From Saccharomycopsis fibuligera x Saccharomycopsis cf. fibuligera (lineage: Eukaryota > Ascomycota > Saccharomycetes > Ascoideales > Saccharomycopsidaceae), in the NCBI GenBank assembly GCA_001936135.1, contig CP012812.1, positions 1,178,001 to 1,242,000 on the forward strand: a DNA stretch of 64,000 bases, read 5' to 3'. Each line of letters starts with the position of its first letter. The stretch's first letter is position 1. The notes beneath the pieces are model-generated. The model saw only the letters and a list, made by a program, of their open reading frames with translations, was not told the origin of the DNA and made no database searches. Positions 52,874-62,543 of this stretch are shown one piece after another. The translations under genes and the position numbers were made by a program.

Positions 52874-54556
52874 CTAGTGCTTCCCATCTAGCACAACAAG
52901 CAAACCACCAACCAAATGCAAAGACCCACAAACGAAAACATCCACTGTCTTATCTGGGTTTTGATTAGCAACTTCTCTTACCAAATTAGCCCCGGTTTCA
53001 ATATCATGAAGCACGCTAATTTCAGTACTATGTTTTTGCCCTAATTTTTTATTGGTTGCCTTTTCCAACTCTTCCCACTGCTTTTGTGACCTTTTTTGCA
53101 TTTCTAATGCATCGACTGCCTTTTCATCCACATTCATACTCACCAAGTTGATATCGTACTTGTTATCGGCCCACGTCACATTAGTGGTGAATATAGCATA
53201 GTCAAATTTTACCGCATCTTCCAAGACGCTGTATAATTCTGTTAAAAGCTCTTCAATGTTCCTAGACTGTTGATTGAAAAACAAAATCTTTATGCTATTT
53301 TTGTAAGCATTAGGGCTGGTCTTTTGTTGTTCAATCATCTTGTTTTTCCACCAAGTAGAAGATCTGTTGATACTTTCAACAGTATGAGAACCATCAATGT
53401 ACCATGTGAGCGACTGGTCAACTTTATCCTTGAGCGTTTGGGCACGGCCATCAATGTGAGCTTTTGCTAAACCGTCCAAGATTTTTTGTGGAAAATCCTT
53501 TACGTCACTTATGTTGGATGGTACTTGGTCGTTAGGAATACTGTCATATATTGGAATATCCAATTTTTTGAGAAACTGAAAAGTAATAGCCACAGCTAAT
53601 GAAGCATTGATTTTTTGCACATCGCCGTCAATGCCGAGCTTCACTTTACCGTCCTTGAGAAGTGGATGCACATCGACAAAATCTAAGCTCGAACCTTTTT
53701 CAATGGCTCTTTCTTTTAAAACTTTCTCACTTTCAGGCTTTTGGATCACCGAAAATGCAGCAGATCCTTTTTTAAAAATTCCTGACTTGTTCCATGATAT
53801 TTCTCCAAGAGTATTACCAAGGACAAAAGTATGATCAATGGCAATAGAAGATACCCCACAGGCGATAGGATTACGGATTATGTTGGTAGAATCCAACTCG
53901 CCGCCGATGCCAACTTCGTAAATTGCAGCATTGACGCCTTCTTTCATGAAAGCGTAAAAAGATAAAAGGGTCAAGAATTTGAAGTATGCTGGCATTTCAT
54001 TTCTGGTCAAATCAGTAGTGAGGTTCGGATCGTCATTGGTTTTGATGAGCAAATCATGCACTTCAAAGAAATACTTGGTAAATAATTCTTCAGAAAGTGG
54101 TTCACCATTGATACATATTCTTTCCCTGACCGATTTCAAATGAGGTGAAGTGTATAATCCAATTTTGCTGATTTTGTTATCGCTAGCATTGTTAGCGTAC
54201 TGGGCCAACAAGGAGTAGATAAGCGCAGAAGTAGATCCTTTACCCTTGGTGCCAGTGATATGAACGAGGTTCAACCGATCGTATTCGGCGGAGTCGTAGC
54301 CAATTCTCTTGGAGAATTCAAACATTTGGTCCAAAGTGGCAGTGTTACGATTTCCCGTGAGCCTCGTCTGCTGGATATTTGCAAAATTGGTTTGCAAGTT
54401 GTTCAAGGCGTGGATGGCATCTTGGTAGGTTTTCATGCTGGCAGTGGAGGTGCAGAATGAGCGTGGTAAAATTATGCTGCGATTAGAGTAAGAAAACAAA
54501 TGAGTGTGAAAGTTTCGTTTTAGAATTGCAGATTGATATGTAAGCTTCAGCCACAT
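52874..54556 (-). CDS. MET7: Folylpolyglutamate synthase, mitochondrial/cytosolic
   Basis: The enzyme adds gamma-linked glutamates to tetrahydrofolates, retaining them in the cell and supporting methionine synthesis and mitochondrial translation. The 560-aa product has an N-terminal extension rich in Arg/Ser/Leu (1-40) fitting a matrix signal, then MKTYQDAIHALNNLQTNF. The ATP-binding loop ITGTKGKGSTSALIYS is at 100-115, with LYTSPHLKSVRERICINGEP, YEVGIGGELDSTNII, and the C-terminal Rossmann part (WYIDGSHTVES; LFFNQQSRN; CGSLHLVGGLLVVL). The substrate-specific motifs favour FPGS over dihydrofolate synthase (Fol3). Met41 could serve as an internal start giving a cytosolic form, as is known for FPGS in other eukaryotes. 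Confidence 0.92.
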   Translation of the reverse strand: MWLKLTYQSAILKRNFHTHLFSYSNRSIILPRSFCTSTASMKTYQDAIHALNNLQTNFANIQQTRLTGNRNTATLDQMFEFSKRIGYDSAEYDRLNLVHITGTKGKGSTSALIYSLLAQYANNASDNKISKIGLYTSPHLKSVRERICINGEPLSEELFTKYFFEVHDLLIKTNDDPNLTTDLTRNEMPAYFKFLTLLSFYAFMKEGVNAAIYEVGIGGELDSTNIIRNPIACGVSSIAIDHTFVLGNTLGEISWNKSGIFKKGSAAFSVIQKPESEKVLKERAIEKGSSLDFVDVHPLLKDGKVKLGIDGDVQKINASLAVAITFQFLKKLDIPIYDSIPNDQVPSNISDVKDFPQKILDGLAKAHIDGRAQTLKDKVDQSLTWYIDGSHTVESINRSSTWWKNKMIEQQKTSPNAYKNSIKILFFNQQSRNIEELLTELYSVLEDAVKFDYAIFTTNVTWADNKYDINLVSMNVDEKAVDALEMQKRSQKQWEELEKATNKKLGQKHSTEISVLHDIETGANLVREVANQNPDKTVDVFVCGSLHLVGGLLVVLDGKH

Positions 54557-54921
54557 TAATGAACAATTGCGACGGCTAGATGAGCTTATTTATTATTGAT
54601 TGTCGCTGGTTTTTGTTGGTTTGATTCAGTCATTTCTGCAGTTTTTTGGACTTTTTCTGTTTTCTTCGCTTGTGACAATCGCATCTAGAGCCACTGGGCC
54701 GGTACATTACTCTGGAACTTCCGGGTACCTCTCCGCTTATCCATCACTATTGAAAACAGCAGCGAATAGCTGCTGGCGATGGGCAATAGCGAAGAGCAGA
54801 CCTAAACACTCGGAGCAGATCAAAGAGCACTTAAGCCTTAAACTAAACTAAAATCAAACCACAAACATACGCCAACAAACAGATAGAGACCCATCGCATA
54901 TCCCCTTTATGGCTCTTCAGC
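54557..54921. promoter_or_regulatory. Divergent promoter of MET7 and the kinase gene, with an overlapping uORF
   Basis: 365 bp. An ATG at 54909 opens an 11-codon frame (MALQHDKQSAP, stop at 54942-54944) that overlaps the kinase start in another frame, so leaky scanning would be needed. A T-rich stretch lies at 54600-54665. Confidence 0.5.
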
Positions 54922-57900
54922 ATGATAAACAGAGCGCGCCGTAGCGAGCACCAGCGAACCACTAATATCAATGACTCGTACCACCGCTTGTACCAAAAGC
55001 TTAACGCCCAGCAGCTAGAGAATGTTGGCAACTACCAGATTGTCAAGCAGATTGGCGAGGGATCGTTTGGAAAAGTTTATATGGCAATTCATAAACTTAC
55101 GAAAACCAAAGTGGTGCTCAAGTCAGGCTCTAAAATCGATCCAAACATTATTAGAGAAATATACTTCCATAAGCAAGCATTCCATGAAAACATCACCAGA
55201 TTGTATGAGGTCATTGTGACAGAAACAACGGTTTACTTGGCGATTGAATATTGTCCTAAGGGGGAATTATTTGACCATTTCATAGAGAAAAAATGCCTTT
55301 TTTCATTTAAAGAGATAAAATCCATATTTTCACAAATTGTTAGCGCTGTTTTCTACATTCACTCACTTAATATCTCGCATCGTGACTTGAAGCTTGAGAA
55401 TATCCTAATTGACAAAAAGAACAATTGCAAGCTATCTGATTTTGGCTTTTCCAGAGACTGTTTTAAAAATACTTGTCTCAAAACCATATGCGGTACTCAC
55501 GTCTACATGGCCCCCGAACTTCTTTTGATCAACAATGCCAAAAGTCCAATATCTTCATATAATGGCTTAAAGATTGACATGTGGGCATTGGGTATTATAT
55601 TATATACTTTTTTATATGGCGAAATGCCATTTGATGAAGATGACGAGGATATAATAAAGGACAAAATTATAAATGCAGAACCTAATTATAGTTTAAGGAA
55701 GGTGATACCGAAGTCTTCAACCCCCTCGTTTCCAACTTCTCCAGCTTCCATTGCATCTTCATCATCAATAGCGGTGGCAGAATATAGCCTTTACCAAAAC
55801 AACTCAGCTGGCGTACCACAGGAAGCTGTTGAACTATGTCAGATGTTGTTGCAAAAGGATCCATCTAAAAGGCCAAATTCCTTGGAAATTGTGTTGAAAC
55901 ACCCATTTTTGGAACCTTACGGCACCAAAGCTTTAAAATATTGCACTAATCAAATAATATTTACCAAGAATTTTACTAGTATGCAATTCCAAACATATTT
56001 TGAAAAGCATTTGCTTAAACACTTGAAAAGAATCGGGTTTGATACCAAGAGAGTTAAAGACAGTGTTATTAATCGTAAATGTGACCAGCTCGATGCTATA
56101 TGGTATTTATTGTTGGAAAAAGAAAATAAGCGAGAGAAACTTAAAGAAAAATTCAGGCAGTTGGACAAAGATCGCAGGGAAAAAAATGGATCTATTAGTG
56201 GACTTATTGGAAGCGGCAAAAGGTTGGGGCAAATAAGAAATTCACTTACTAAAGAATCAATAGCCAAGTCGATGTCGAATAAAAATCTTGATTCTGAGAA
56301 GTCTTCAGAAAGTTTAAAACCAGCAAAATCAGTCAATAAAGCCACCACAACACCTATAAAAATAACCGATAATAAATCAGCAATAAGTGATAATTATAGT
56401 CCGCTTCATATTCAAAAGGTAGTGACTAGGCTAAGCGCATCTTCAAACAGTTCTAAAGGTGGCGGTATATCCACATCGCTTGAGAATTCATCAAGTCTCA
56501 AATTCCCAAATGATATCCACATAAAAAAAGAACGTATTGAAGAGTCAATAAATGAGAGCCCTGTACAGTTCCGAGGCACATTTGGTGGAAGCACTGTTAG
56601 TACAAATATAGATTCAAAAAGTCCGAGAAACACAGACCAGCGCAGTACTCATAATGAAGATCCTAATAGTAGCATTGAATCAAAAGACCCTTTTTTAAAG
56701 GTCGACAAACAGCAACAAAGTAATACTACCAATACACACTCCCATGCAAACACGCACAACACAAGGGCAAGATCAGCAACTAGTGGATCAAGAAAAGCAT
56801 CGTTGGGGAATCTTAGCAATCAGCTAAGGAAGTTAAGCGTTGATGATATATCCAAGCACAAATCCAAAGCTTTTATTGATAAGCTTAAGTTTTGGATCCA
56901 TAAAGCGGGACATAGCAATGATAGTTCGGAAGCTCTTAATGGTAACAGCAGAAAATCTGACAAATTAAGTACATCTACTTCAAAAAAAAGTGATGATTCT
57001 CAGCAGGAAAGTTTATCGAGCCAGGCAAAAAGCAGAAATGACACTGATATAAAGATTACTTTTATCAATAAATCAGAAAATATGAAGCTTAAACATCAAA
57101 AATCTTTTTCCGCGAGCGATGCTATTGAAAATCATAAAACTTTTTTGATAAGTCATGCTCCAGAATCTAAGAATACTGATGCAGATGGTAACACTACGTT
57201 TAGCAATGATAATGTTGCTTCTATTGATGATAAGACTCCCTCTAATAATGCTAGTAACATTACTAGTTCCAACGATGGACAAAATGGAAATTCTGCCATT
57301 CAAAACGAGCTAAACATAACCAAAACAACTAGCAAGTCCAGCTTGGGAGAAAAACTTGAATCGCCTCGCGGGAAGACTTCACGCTCAGTGTCTGATCAAA
57401 GTATAAAATTAGTCAGGCCAGCAGTTTCCAGAAGCAATCCTAACACCAGTAACAGTAGCAACAATATCATTTTTGACAAAACTTCGCTGACTGGAGCAGC
57501 TTCGAGAAATACCAGTGGAGGCACAAATGCCCGTCCAAGACCAGGATCAATGGTTTCAACATATTCGACCTATTCTCAAGTTTCAGACTTATCTCAACTT
57601 TCATTTAATGAAACAGTCTTATCTATGGATACACCAACATACTCTAACTTCAATACTGGCTCGGGTTCTAACGTAAATAATCAGCCTTCAAGTAGCAGTG
57701 GTAGTGCTAAATTAAAATTCGGTGGAACTGGTGGTAGTGCCGGTGGCGCTACTGGCTTTGGTAATAGCAGCATTACCAAAAGCAAAAGGTCTAGTGGTCA
57801 AATATCCAGTGCCTCGTATTCACCAAGCACATCAGAGCAAAGCTCAAGAAAAAGCTCATTTTACGATTACAGCACCGGTAGTTTGAATTATCGCAGCAAC

Positions 57901-58539
57901 TCCCCAGATCCATTCAGTGGAGATAGTCGTTACAATGTAGTCAATCAAACCTTTCTGAAATTGAATGGTGGTATGCCAGATAGCCCAACGCAGCCAAATC
58001 AACATCAACAGGGACTGAGACTATTTGCTGTACATTCAGCGAAAAATGGGGTTTTGCCTTCTGCAGTAGCTAATGGACATGGACATGGACATGGTACTGG
58101 GTCAATTCAATCGATCTCGGCATCATCGTCTTCATCTAGCGCAGTCACCGCAAAAGGCTCAAGTTCAAGTATTGCTGGCGGCAATGGTGCTAGTGGTGGT
58201 GCTAGTAGTGTTAGTGGTGGCGTCACTCGTGGAAGATCAAGAAACGATATGCTTAGTGATAATAGATACTCAACAAGGCGCAAATCGCCACTCGGTAGCC
58301 CATATTCCAATTACGGTATTGGATTAAGCAATTTCAAAGCATTTGGTTCTAATATTAACAAGAAGAGAAAAGATAATAGTATGAAAAAGAAACCTATAAT
58401 TGAGGAAGAGGAAGTTGAAAGTTTTAATAATAGCATTCATGACAAAAATGATGCGGCTAATATAATGGGTAGTGATAGTCAAGACGCTGAGACTAGTACT
58501 GCTAAAGACAACAATTACGGTATTATTAGTGACAATTAA
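54922..58539 (+). CDS. Serine/threonine protein kinase, YPL150W type
   Basis: The 1205-aa product has an N-terminal kinase domain (about 37-335) and a long disordered Ser/Asn-rich tail. Catalytic features are complete: Gly-rich loop GEGSFG (45-50), Lys67 in VVLK, HRDLKLEN with Asp155, DFG (173-175), and APE (197-199). The sequence after the loop, IHKLTKTKVVLKSGSKIDPN-IIREIYFHKQ, closely resembles S. cerevisiae YPL150W, a CAMK-like kinase of poorly known role, rather than Kin4 or Snf1. Between subdomains IX and XI a Ser/Pro-rich insert is present (SSTPSFPTSPASIASSSSIA). The tail has repeated RxxS-type sites and a Lys/Arg patch near the end (KKRKDNSMKKK). Start ATG at 54922. Confidence 0.88.
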   Translation: MINRARRSEHQRTTNINDSYHRLYQKLNAQQLENVGNYQIVKQIGEGSFGKVYMAIHKLTKTKVVLKSGSKIDPNIIREIYFHKQAFHENITRLYEVIVTETTVYLAIEYCPKGELFDHFIEKKCLFSFKEIKSIFSQIVSAVFYIHSLNISHRDLKLENILIDKKNNCKLSDFGFSRDCFKNTCLKTICGTHVYMAPELLLINNAKSPISSYNGLKIDMWALGIILYTFLYGEMPFDEDDEDIIKDKIINAEPNYSLRKVIPKSSTPSFPTSPASIASSSSIAVAEYSLYQNNSAGVPQEAVELCQMLLQKDPSKRPNSLEIVLKHPFLEPYGTKALKYCTNQIIFTKNFTSMQFQTYFEKHLLKHLKRIGFDTKRVKDSVINRKCDQLDAIWYLLLEKENKREKLKEKFRQLDKDRREKNGSISGLIGSGKRLGQIRNSLTKESIAKSMSNKNLDSEKSSESLKPAKSVNKATTTPIKITDNKSAISDNYSPLHIQKVVTRLSASSNSSKGGGISTSLENSSSLKFPNDIHIKKERIEESINESPVQFRGTFGGSTVSTNIDSKSPRNTDQRSTHNEDPNSSIESKDPFLKVDKQQQSNTTNTHSHANTHNTRARSATSGSRKASLGNLSNQLRKLSVDDISKHKSKAFIDKLKFWIHKAGHSNDSSEALNGNSRKSDKLSTSTSKKSDDSQQESLSSQAKSRNDTDIKITFINKSENMKLKHQKSFSASDAIENHKTFLISHAPESKNTDADGNTTFSNDNVASIDDKTPSNNASNITSSNDGQNGNSAIQNELNITKTTSKSSLGEKLESPRGKTSRSVSDQSIKLVRPAVSRSNPNTSNSSNNIIFDKTSLTGAASRNTSGGTNARPRPGSMVSTYSTYSQVSDLSQLSFNETVLSMDTPTYSNFNTGSGSNVNNQPSSSSGSAKLKFGGTGGSAGGATGFGNSSITKSKRSSGQISSASYSPSTSEQSSRKSSFYDYSTGSLNYRSNSPDPFSGDSRYNVVNQTFLKLNGGMPDSPTQPNQHQQGLRLFAVHSAKNGVLPSAVANGHGHGHGTGSIQSISASSSSSSAVTAKGSSSSIAGGNGASGGASSVSGGVTRGRSRNDMLSDNRYSTRRKSPLGSPYSNYGIGLSNFKAFGSNINKKRKDNSMKKKPIIEEEEVESFNNSIHDKNDAANIMGSDSQDAETSTAKDNNYGIISDN

Positions 58540-59804
58540 GTCTGTTTAGAAAGTGAAGTATATGCTAAACGAGGCAAAATGCTTGTTTACTACGCGGTTC
58601 ATTAAATTCAAGGATGGAGTTTTTTATGTAATCAACTAATGAAGATGGTACTTTAGCTAAAAGTATGCTGCTTTTAGCTTCATGTTATTATTATTTCATA
58701 TTTCTTTTTACTTGGTTTTCATCTTTTTGTCTTGTTTTTCAATTTTTTTTTTTTTTTATTTTTGTTTGCTGTTCTGTCTTTTCGGTGCTTTTCGCTTTAG
58801 TGTTGGTCTTCTCTTGCTTTCCGTTACAAAAGTTACATCTTTGAGTAAGCAGGTTGAGATAATACTGCATAATTTTAACATATTCATTTGTCAGGTTGCA
58901 TTTTAACTAGTTTTCTCGTTCTCACAAACTCTTGTTGTTTTGTTTATCTTGCTTTTTTCTTCATCTTTTTGTTGTTGTTTTTTGATTTGGTAGCCTCCCT
59001 TTAATACTTAATATCTAATTTTTATTTATCTTCTATTCAGCAAATATCGCTTATCACTCATTACTCAGTTTCCTGGCTCTCTTAAGTGCCGTTATTTCCA
59101 TCACTGGCAAATAAATTACAGCCTGATTGTTTATATTTTCGTATTTCGAACGTAACCATTTAATTGTGGTGGCGATTGAAGCCACGACCCATTATAACCA
59201 TTTCGGATCTAGGGATGCCTTTTCTGCATTAAACATCAAAGTATCAGCAAATTGTTAAATTGATCAAAGTGCATAGCATTACGTTGCTTTTTTCTTTTTT
59301 CTTTTTTTTTTTGATCTACATTGATCGCTTGCAATTGTACTCTGCGCATACTGGTTCAACTCCTCGTAGTCTTTCCAGTTTGAGTGAATAGTCTAAGCTA
59401 GGTTTTATTAATTAGCTTCAAACAATTTGTAGCAAGCAAAGGTCGTTGGATGCTTTAATATAAAGTATACATATTGGCATATGTTTAACAATAGTGAACT
59501 TAATTTTCTATTTACTGTCTCTGCATAGTTTTCCCTCGGACTTGAGGCTAACATTGCATATACGCAAGATGAGTCGGCACTAAAACTTATCTAATCTCGG
59601 AACAAAAATACTCCGTTGCCATCAAGAGCAAATTGTCAACTATAGGCCGCAACTGCGGTTTACAATCATTTTGGCGTTGACCACTTTTTTGTCATTAGTC
59701 AAAAATATTGACTTCATTCAGATTGATATTATTTTGCAAGGCAAATTTGCTAAAACAAAAATCAGCCCACGCACAGTAATTTAAAAACAAAAATGCTCTT
59801 AAAC

Positions 59805-59835
<31 letters not shown>

Positions 59836-61757
59836 TAAAGTCAAAGGGAAAGACAGAGTAATCGTTTCCTTTAAATGACTTATAAATTGCACAGTCATAA
59901 CATTAAAAAGCTGACACAAAAGTTGCTTGATAATTGTAATTGAAGAAAACATTTGGCATGCAATTGTAGCAGCCAAATACACTGCTTTCTTCATAAATTG
60001 CATCTGTGCTTCAAACCATAATGAATACCAACTTACCATTTTATTAGGAAACCTAGCGTGTATGGGCAGCTGTTGTATTTTGGAACTTAGCGGCATCATG
60101 TATCATGTAGTCTGACACCTTCCAATATGCCTCTGATGTTGCTGCACAAGTAATTCGTAATTAAGGAATGATGTTTTCAATAAATCTGGAGTACCAAAAA
60201 AAAAAAAAAAAAAAAAAAATGGCAACGCAATGCAACTTCTTGTGCTCTATAAGTAGTTACTGAAAACAAAAAAGATGACTCAACTGCCTAAACCTGAACC
60301 AAATTCAAATCCTTTAAAGATAATCACTGCCATTTTTTTTTTTTTTTTTTTTTTGAGCTTAGGAAATTATCTTATGATGTTTATGAGGATATTTATTGCG
60401 CAAAGACATATTGTTTCGCAATTCTTACTTCATGCAAAAAACCAGCTGAAGAAGTGTTACACATGCTAATGATATATGACAAGATCTTGTGCTTATGTGA
60501 TAGGAAGCTATAATTTTCTGTATCACTATAATTTTGTCTGCCGCTCATGTTGCAACCGAGGGAAATCGTGCATGAAGGTGGAACAAGCCACATAATGGTA
60601 CTGTATAATGCATGAATGCATGAATGCATGGATACATGGATACATAAATGCAGTATGTAAAAAATATTAAAACCATCATCAAGTGATATTAAAATTGGTT
60701 TGCAAATCAATTAATTGAGGGAGTATTTTTAACTTTGTAGTATGGTACTGCTGTGACTTTAACCAGAGGAACTCTTTACAGAAAGATACATTGAAAAACT
60801 CTAACAAACCGCTTCTGCAAGAACTTAAGGAAGCAGCTGCAGCAACAGAAGGCCCTTGATTGAATTCCTGATTTTTTTCATCTTTTCCAGATAAACTCTG
60901 CATGTTCTTAATACGACTTTCTGCAGTAATAAAATTGCAGAATTTAGAGTCGGTGTTTTATGATGTTTGTGCTTTTTGAAGGCGAACAATTATATTTATG
61001 TATGGTGAAAATTGGGCAAGCAGGCCTGAGATAATTTTTTATTTTTTTTTTATTCTGATTTTTTTTATTCTTTTGACTAGCCATTGTACAAGGATACCAA
61101 ATTAAAAAACGTCAGGATATGAGAGAACATTTAACAAAGTTTCACCTAGTATTGTCAAAAACATTCAAAATTATTATGTCCGTATGGTCTATACCAGGAG
61201 GACAGGCCGGCATCTGGTTTATGTCCAGAGGGTCATCATGCATGCATGAAAGCCACTGCAAATCTAATCTTGCATGCTTGTGTTGCAACTTTTTATTGGT
61301 AAATGTATATAAGTAAGGATTTGACAAATGGAGGCTCAAACATAATTAAGACGTTAATTAATCATTGCTACTACATGCAATTCACTGTCTTTTAATTATC
61401 ATGATATTTGGCAACTAATGGCTTGTTTCGGATATTTCTGCTGGATCCAAGTGATAGACTTGATAGATCTCTCTCTCTGCTCGAAACATGAATATCTTAT
61501 TTTGTATACTTTTAGAAGCATCATTACAATGTAATAATAATAAATTATAACAAGATAAGAATAAGATTTGATGAGTAAGGAGCACAAATTTTTGGAGTAC
61601 AAAACTATATAAGCAGTAAGTTCCCAAAAACTCGATTAGATTTTGAGTTTTGTTAAAGTTTATTTTAGACTGAAACACCACTCTTTATATTACTAAAACA
61701 TCAACATACTTGGTTTTTTCACTTTTTTCCTTTTGCGTTTCTAAACAAGCTTTAATT
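58540..61757. other. 3.2-kb gene-free region
   Basis: The longest spacer in the window. It has T/A tracts (58745-58757, 59811-59833, 60197-60219, 60333-60353), an octamer tandem (ATGCATGA x3 then ATGGATAC x2) at about 60608-60645, and a CT run at 61470-61478. Two ATG frames, 60275-60469 (+) and 60679-60903 (-), are short; the first runs through a T tract and neither has a recognisable motif. TATATAAG at 61606-61613 lies about 150 bp upstream of the next gene. Such length often marks a heavily regulated neighbour, a noncoding RNA, or decay. Confidence 0.45.
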
Positions 61758-62135
61758 ATGGCAACTCTTCCTCCTCCTCCTTACTCATGTTACGATGTCA
61801 CTTATACTTACACTCGCCCACACATCTTTGTAACCACCAATGCCACAGGGGGTCGCATTTATGCTTTGCCTTACGAGCAAGCAAACACATTTAGCTGCCT
61901 TCTCGAACTGCTCCACTACCGTGGAGAAGGAATTGCGCGGTATGTTAGTCACAACAGCATTGCTGAATGTGAAGTACTTGGAAAACGGTTTAGAATGGCG
62001 GATTGGGAATATTATATTAAACCAAATGTCCATGTTCGCATTAATATTGCACGATTGATATACAAGAACGGCAGAGTTTATGTTTTGAGGCATCCTCAAG
62101 CTGAAAAATGGCTCAGAAGAGCTGGTTTATGGTAG
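61758..62135 (+). CDS. 125-aa hypothetical protein, possible ubiquitin-like fold
   Basis: The frame from ATG 61758 encodes MATLPPPPYS, then a compact, non-repetitive domain: PHIFVTTNATGGRIYALPYE, TFSCLLELLHYRG, CEVLGKRFRMADWEYYIKPN, VHVRINIARL. The alternation (beta strand, G-x-x-Y-x-L-P, helix, short strand, then W-x-x-x-I-x-P-x-x-x-V-x-I) resembles the fungal ubiquitin-like domains often written G-R-x-F...W...P-G. It ends RRAGLW. No signal peptide or membrane span. A TATA element sits 145-152 bp upstream, and antisense frames are weaker. The frame opens 16 codons earlier at a TTG, which I reject. The fold is inference; existence of the gene is likely. Confidence 0.65.
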   Translation: MATLPPPPYSCYDVTYTYTRPHIFVTTNATGGRIYALPYEQANTFSCLLELLHYRGEGIARYVSHNSIAECEVLGKRFRMADWEYYIKPNVHVRINIARLIYKNGRVYVLRHPQAEKWLRRAGLW

Positions 62136-62497
62136 TTGCCTCGCAGGACTATAACTATGTTTGTGTTTTTTTTTTTTTTTTTTTTTTTTTTCCAGTCATG
62201 TTGTGAATATTTTTTTTTTTTATTGGTTAATGTCAAAGCGTGCTCAATTATATTTTGCACTGTTCTAGCTAACTGGGTTTTATTTTATTTTTTTTCTTTT
62301 ATTTTTTATTTCTTATTTTTTAATTTTTGTTTTTATTAATGATGAAAATCTTGGGTTTCAGTATGTAATGGTGATAAAGATCAAATTAACACATTTTTTA
62401 CTATTTTGCCAATGGTACAAAATCAATGAAGGTGTTTTTCTAAAGCTTATGTAGACAACTGGAAAAATGGGCAAAAGACAAAGTACAAGATATCTGC

Positions 62498-62543
<46 letters not shown>

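Noticed and set aside
60275-60469. 64-codon ATG frame on the plus strand
   Set aside because: Its centre is a poly-Phe run from a T tract, and there is no family similarity.
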